From assembly GCA_963761615.1 (NCBI GenBank), contig CAVXGU010000003.1, positions 1,426,001-1,490,000 of the forward strand: DNA of 64,000 bases. Direction: 5' to 3'. The position numbers were made by a program, and so were the translations under genes. This document shows positions 60,797 through 64,000 of the stretch, piece by piece. The DNA is from CAVXGU01 sp963761615. GTDB taxonomy: Bacteria > Acidobacteriota > Vicinamibacteria > Vicinamibacterales > CAVVIG01. Under the pieces are notes generated by a model. It saw only the letters and a program-made list of their open reading frames with translations. It was not told where the DNA came from and made no database searches. Numbering within the stretch: the first letter of the stretch is position 1; every line of letters starts with the position of its first letter.

Positions 60797-62019
60797 GCGG
60801 CCGCGTCCCGATCCTGGTGGTCAGCGGGAAGAACCCGCTGGCTGCACCGGGTGGCTACGCGGCGTACGGCCACAATCTCTGCGCCGTGCTCCGCACCCTG
60901 GGTCGCGACGTGCACATCGTCGCCCTCGGGAGCCGAGACGAGAGCAGCGCCACCGACCTCGGACAGCTGCACCTGGTCCGGAACGCGCTCGCCTCGAGGA
61001 TCCCGTTCATCTCGGACCTCCAGATGACGGCGCTGCCCCTCTACAGCACGTCGTTCGCCCGGCGAATGGAAGCGATCGCCGGCCATGGCCCGTGTCTCGT
61101 CTGGGGCCTCGGACCGTGGGCGCTCGCCGGGGCGATCTTCAAGCGCCGGCGACCCGAAGGCACGCGCCTCCTCGCCAGCTATTTCACGACGTTCCGCCAC
61201 GAGATGCGCGGGTCGCTCGACGCGATTCACGTGGACGACTACGGACTTGCGATGAAGCTGCAGTACGCGGGAGTCGTCGGCCTCATCGGCCCGGTGTTCC
61301 GGCGGATGGAGGCCTTCACGATGGAGCGGGCCGATATCGTGGTGACGCACTACCGGTCGACCGAGAAGATCCTCGCCGCGGAACTGGGCGTACCGCGCGA
61401 GAAGTTCCACCGGATGACGTACTACACCGAGGTGTTCGACCGGCCGGCGCCGACGCCGCTGATGGAGGAGCCCGCGAGGCCCCTGGTGGTCACCGTCTGC
61501 CGCCAGGATCCGCGCAAGGGCATCAACTTCCTGTTGCGCGCCGTCGCCATCCTCGCCCGCCGGGGCACCGTCGTGCACTGCCTCGTCGCGGGCGGCGGCA
61601 GCATGCTCGAGGCGAACCGGCGGCTGGCCCGTCGGCTCGGCATCTCGGACCGGGTATCCTTCGCCGGTTTCGTGGGCGACGTGCGGTCGGTGCTCGAGGC
61701 GGCCGACGTCTTTGCCTTTCCCGCCGTCGAGGAAGGCAGCGGCTCGCTCTCCGTGCTCGAGGCGATGAGCGTGGGGGCGCCGATGGTGGTCACTCGCGCC
61801 GACGGTCTGCCCGAAGACATCGAGGACGGCCGGTCGGGCCTCCTCGTGCCGAGCCAGGACCCGGAGGCCCTCGCGGACGCCATCGCCCGACTGGTGGCCG
61901 ATCGCGCCCTGGCGCGGCGCCTGGGCGACGGCGCCCGGGAGGCCTATCGCCGGAAATTCAGCATGAGCGCCATGCAGCGCGACGTCGAGGCGCTGCTCGC
62001 CGCCATCGACGCCTCCTAG
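60793..62019 (+). CDS. Glycosyltransferase family 4
   Basis: 408 residues from TTG 60793, which overlaps the DegT stop by 4 bp. GT-B fold: N-terminal VVSGKNPLAAPGGYAAYGHNL, linker, then LVVTVCRQDPRKGINFLLRAV, RVSFAGFVGDVRSVLEAADVFAFP and the donor-site EEGSGSLSVLEAMSVGAPMV (the E-x7-E of GT4), followed by GRSGLLVPSQDPEALADAI. It probably adds the amino sugar made by the preceding enzyme, or another residue, to a surface glycan. Donor and acceptor are unknown. Confidence 0.92.
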   Translation: MSGRVPILVVSGKNPLAAPGGYAAYGHNLCAVLRTLGRDVHIVALGSRDESSATDLGQLHLVRNALASRIPFISDLQMTALPLYSTSFARRMEAIAGHGPCLVWGLGPWALAGAIFKRRRPEGTRLLASYFTTFRHEMRGSLDAIHVDDYGLAMKLQYAGVVGLIGPVFRRMEAFTMERADIVVTHYRSTEKILAAELGVPREKFHRMTYYTEVFDRPAPTPLMEEPARPLVVTVCRQDPRKGINFLLRAVAILARRGTVVHCLVAGGGSMLEANRRLARRLGISDRVSFAGFVGDVRSVLEAADVFAFPAVEEGSGSLSVLEAMSVGAPMVVTRADGLPEDIEDGRSGLLVPSQDPEALADAIARLVADRALARRLGDGAREAYRRKFSMSAMQRDVEALLAAIDAS

Positions 62020-62035
62020 CGGTGCGCGCGTCCCG

Positions 62036-62809
62036 CTACGGCGTCGACACCGTCCGCATCATCCAGACGATGTTGTCCCAGCTCACCGGCTTCTGCGTGC
62101 CGTCGAAGAGCTTCGCATAGCGGCCGCCGGACGCCGTGAACGAGAACGCCTTGACCTGGTCCGGCGGGTTCGTCGTCGCGTTGCGGAGGATCTCCAGTAC
62201 CTGCTCCTGGTTCCAGATCTGGAGCTTGGACGGATCCTGGGCCGCGTAGAACTTGCCGGGCGACGCCGGACGCCGGCTTCCGACGCCGCGCGTGAAGGTG
62301 ATGTGCATCTCGAGATGCTCGCCGCCGGCAGCCTGGAAGACCCAGTCCTGGGTTTCCGTCACGTTCGTGCCCTGGCCGTCGATCGTCCGCTTCATCGTTG
62401 CCGTGGTCGCGGGCAGGTAGTTGCCGAACGGACCGGGCGCCGTCGCCGGATCGGCGGTGATGCCGCCGATCACGACCTGCGCGTTGGCGCCGGACGGGTC
62501 CTTGACGGGCGAGGCCAGGTACACGAAGCGGTTCAATCCGTGGCCGACCGGCTTGCCGTCGGGGCCGTTGATGGTCAGCTGGTCGACGAAGATCGCGCGG
62601 AGGTCCATGTCCTTCGCGGGTCCCTGCGGGGCGACGCTGAGAGTGAACCCGGTCGGCAGCATCGACGTGACCGCGGCCTCGGGCACCTGCAGGTCGAGCT
62701 GGAAGCGGATCTCGGAGCTGTTCTCGACAACCGTCTGGGCCCACGCCGGTACGGCCGCCATCACGCAGACTGCCGCGATTGCGGCACGCCGGTACCACCG
62801 TTCGTACAT
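62036..62809 (-). CDS. Exported protein of unknown function (possible acetoacetate-decarboxylase-like fold)
   Basis: 257 residues from ATG 62809 with AAGGAGG upstream. The signal peptide is MYERWYRRAAIAAVCVMAAVPAWA. The mature part begins SSEIRFQLDLQVPEAAVTSMLPTGF..., continues DLRAIFVDQLTING, and has HGLNRFVYLASPVKD and NYLPATTATMKR. The 'VPEAAVTSMLPTGF...L' opening and 'NRFVYLASP' recall acetoacetate-decarboxylase-like proteins, but no catalytic Lys can be identified with confidence. The function is open. It converges on the GT4 gene. Confidence 0.68.
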   Translation of the reverse strand: MYERWYRRAAIAAVCVMAAVPAWAQTVVENSSEIRFQLDLQVPEAAVTSMLPTGFTLSVAPQGPAKDMDLRAIFVDQLTINGPDGKPVGHGLNRFVYLASPVKDPSGANAQVVIGGITADPATAPGPFGNYLPATTATMKRTIDGQGTNVTETQDWVFQAAGGEHLEMHITFTRGVGSRRPASPGKFYAAQDPSKLQIWNQEQVLEILRNATTNPPDQVKAFSFTASGGRYAKLFDGTQKPVSWDNIVWMMRTVSTP

Positions 62810-62837
62810 GCCTCGCCTCCTTGGACGGGCTGCCATC

Positions 62838-64000
62838 TTACTGCAGGTTGCGGGCGGCGCTCCTCGCGGCGGCGCGCGCCCGCTCCGCCTCGAGCGCGCG
62901 GGTACCGCTGATCCGGGCGGCCGCGACGAAGCGGGCGAGGGCCTGCTTCTTGCCGACGAATCCCGGAACGCGCAGGTACTCGCGATAGGAGTCCGCCGCT
63001 TCGTCCACGGGGACGCTCCCTTCGAATCGAAAGCCCTGGAGCGGGATCGAGCGCGCCGCGATGAGGGCGTCGGTGCGCACGGCGAGGCGCACGAACAGGC
63101 CCGTGCAGGCGACGAAGATCACGATCGCCGCGCCGGACGCGAGCATGCACAGCGAAAGGCCGCGCGGGGAGCGCTGCCAGCGCCGGGTCGCCCGGTCGAG
63201 GACGAGCCCGGCGGCCAGGCAGAGGAGAAGCGCCACCACGCCCGGCACGAGTCGAGACTGGAGGCGCCGCACGACGCCCGCCGCGCCACCCTCCGCGAGG
63301 CGCCAGACCGCGGCGATGCCGTGCGGGACGAGGGCGCGAGCCGCATGCAGCTGTCCGAGCCAGAGCTGGCCGTACGTGTAGAACTCGGTCCGGCCCGCCA
63401 GCATCAGCAGGGCGGACCACGCCGACGCCGCCAGCACGCACGCCACCGACGCGCGCACGATCCCGCGGCGCCTCGGCTCGCTCAGGAACCGGCAGAGGAC
63501 GGGGACGAGTACGACGCCGGCGATGCCGAGACCTCTCATCCCGAACGTCGCGAGCCCCAGCCACCACACGTACCAGCTGGCGTAGACGTACACGTGGAGG
63601 AGAACGGCGACGGTGAGACCCGCCAGCACCGCCTTCTCGCTCGCCGGGCGGCGTTCGAACGCCATCACGACCGGCACCGCGAGCAGGAGCGCGTACAGCG
63701 GGTGATAGGTGAGCAGGCCGTGCCACGGATGGACCAGCACGGCGGCGAATTCCGGGTGGCCGAAGTCCAGACTCTCGAATCCCCCCCCGCCGTACCAGTA
63801 CGGCGAATGGAGGAAGGCGCCGGTCATCCACCAGTTCCTCAGCAGGATCTCGGCGCCGGCGATCGCCAGCGGCGCCGTCAGCAGGGCGAGGTGCAGCCCT
63901 CGCCGTGTCGGCCGTGCGATCAGCGAGCGCCCCGCGACCAGCAGCGGAACGACGGCGTACAGACCGAGCTCCGGCCGGACCGTGACCAGGAGCGCGCAGC
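62838..64000 (-). CDS. Polytopic membrane protein, GT-C/GT39-like, partial (5' end outside window)
   Basis: The minus-strand frame stays open to the end of the window, so at least 387 residues are encoded and the start lies beyond 64000; the ATG at 63827 is internal. About nine membrane helices, with a loop WWMTGAFLHSPYWYGGGGF and HPWHGLLTYHPLYALL, followed by a short cytoplasmic or periplasmic Ala/Arg-rich C-terminus. The layout is like GT39 or related membrane glycosyltransferases, but the N-terminal acidic catalytic loop is outside the window. It lies 28 bp upstream of the exported protein at 62036-62809. Confidence 0.75.
   Translation of the reverse strand, partial: CALLVTVRPELGLYAVVPLLVAGRSLIARPTRRGLHLALLTAPLAIAGAEILLRNWWMTGAFLHSPYWYGGGGFESLDFGHPEFAAVLVHPWHGLLTYHPLYALLLAVPVVMAFERRPASEKAVLAGLTVAVLLHVYVYASWYVWWLGLATFGMRGLGIAGVVLVPVLCRFLSEPRRRGIVRASVACVLAASAWSALLMLAGRTEFYTYGQLWLGQLHAARALVPHGIAAVWRLAEGGAAGVVRRLQSRLVPGVVALLLCLAAGLVLDRATRRWQRSPRGLSLCMLASGAAIVIFVACTGLFVRLAVRTDALIAARSIPLQGFRFEGSVPVDEAADSYREYLRVPGFVGKKQALARFVAAARISGTRALEAERARAAARSAARNLQ

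Overview
The window is GC-rich bacterial chromosome. The gene content points to Acidobacteriota, most likely Vicinamibacteria: a VWFA-related acidobacterial-type protein (33813-35171), three very large Oar-like TonB-dependent receptors with a carboxypeptidase-regulatory-like N-terminal domain, two CBM9/DUF5916 barrel proteins, DUF4136 lipoproteins, and many exported single-domain enzymes. The taxonomic call is inference from families; there is no rRNA or other marker gene. I see no tRNA, rRNA, CRISPR array, IS element or prophage.

Layout. 1-804: end of a xanthine-dehydrogenase-type large subunit. 0.87-12 kb: two related polytopic membrane proteins (the second carries a PA14 domain), a DinB-like protein, a glycine-zipper lipoprotein, a MacA-like adaptor, an exported cupin beside a decayed cupin fragment, a GT87-like protein and a class III-like PPK2. 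12-17 kb, minus strand: two exported NHL-repeat proteins around a DUF5916 protein. 17.2-21.4 kb: a four-gene operon (exported hydrolase, Tat-exported VOC protein, methyltransferase, ThDP decarboxylase). 21.4-24.2 kb, minus strand: small secreted protein, methyltransferase, MgtC/DUF4010 protein. 24.3-29.4 kb: pentaheme cytochrome c, SLOG protein, then a tight CPXCG/GT39-like/GT2/flippase-like operon. 29.4-35.2 kb: lipoprotein cytochrome c, NlpC/P60-like membrane protein, second DUF5916 protein, VWA protein.

35.2-50.9 kb is the most interesting block: TonB receptor 1; TonB receptor 2 + Tat-exported FAD amine oxidase 1; TonB receptor 3 + exported RidA + Tat-exported amine oxidase 2. All three receptors have long AT-rich leaders with the same promoter architecture (TTGAYC, 17-bp spacer, TATYCT). 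I infer a periplasmic amine/amino-acid oxidation module: the receptors import the substrate, the oxidases make imines and RidA hydrolyses them. A second exported RidA lies at 53.9 kb.

50.9-64 kb: glycine-zipper protein paralogue, exported double-VOC protein, uncharacterised exported protein, RidA, SDR, CusF/heavy-metal-binding protein, PEGA protein, two DUF4136 lipoproteins, a methyltransferase, a translationally coupled cupin/DegT/GT4 glycan cassette, an exported protein of unknown function and a partial membrane protein running off the end.

A cross-cutting oddity: seven genes have broken reading frames from single-base changes, and nine of the ten changes are +1 insertions exactly at GTAC or GATC tetranucleotides. 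Removing them restores full-length proteins. This looks like a systematic read or consensus error at modified bases, so I annotate these genes as intact CDS with a frame break rather than as pseudogenes.
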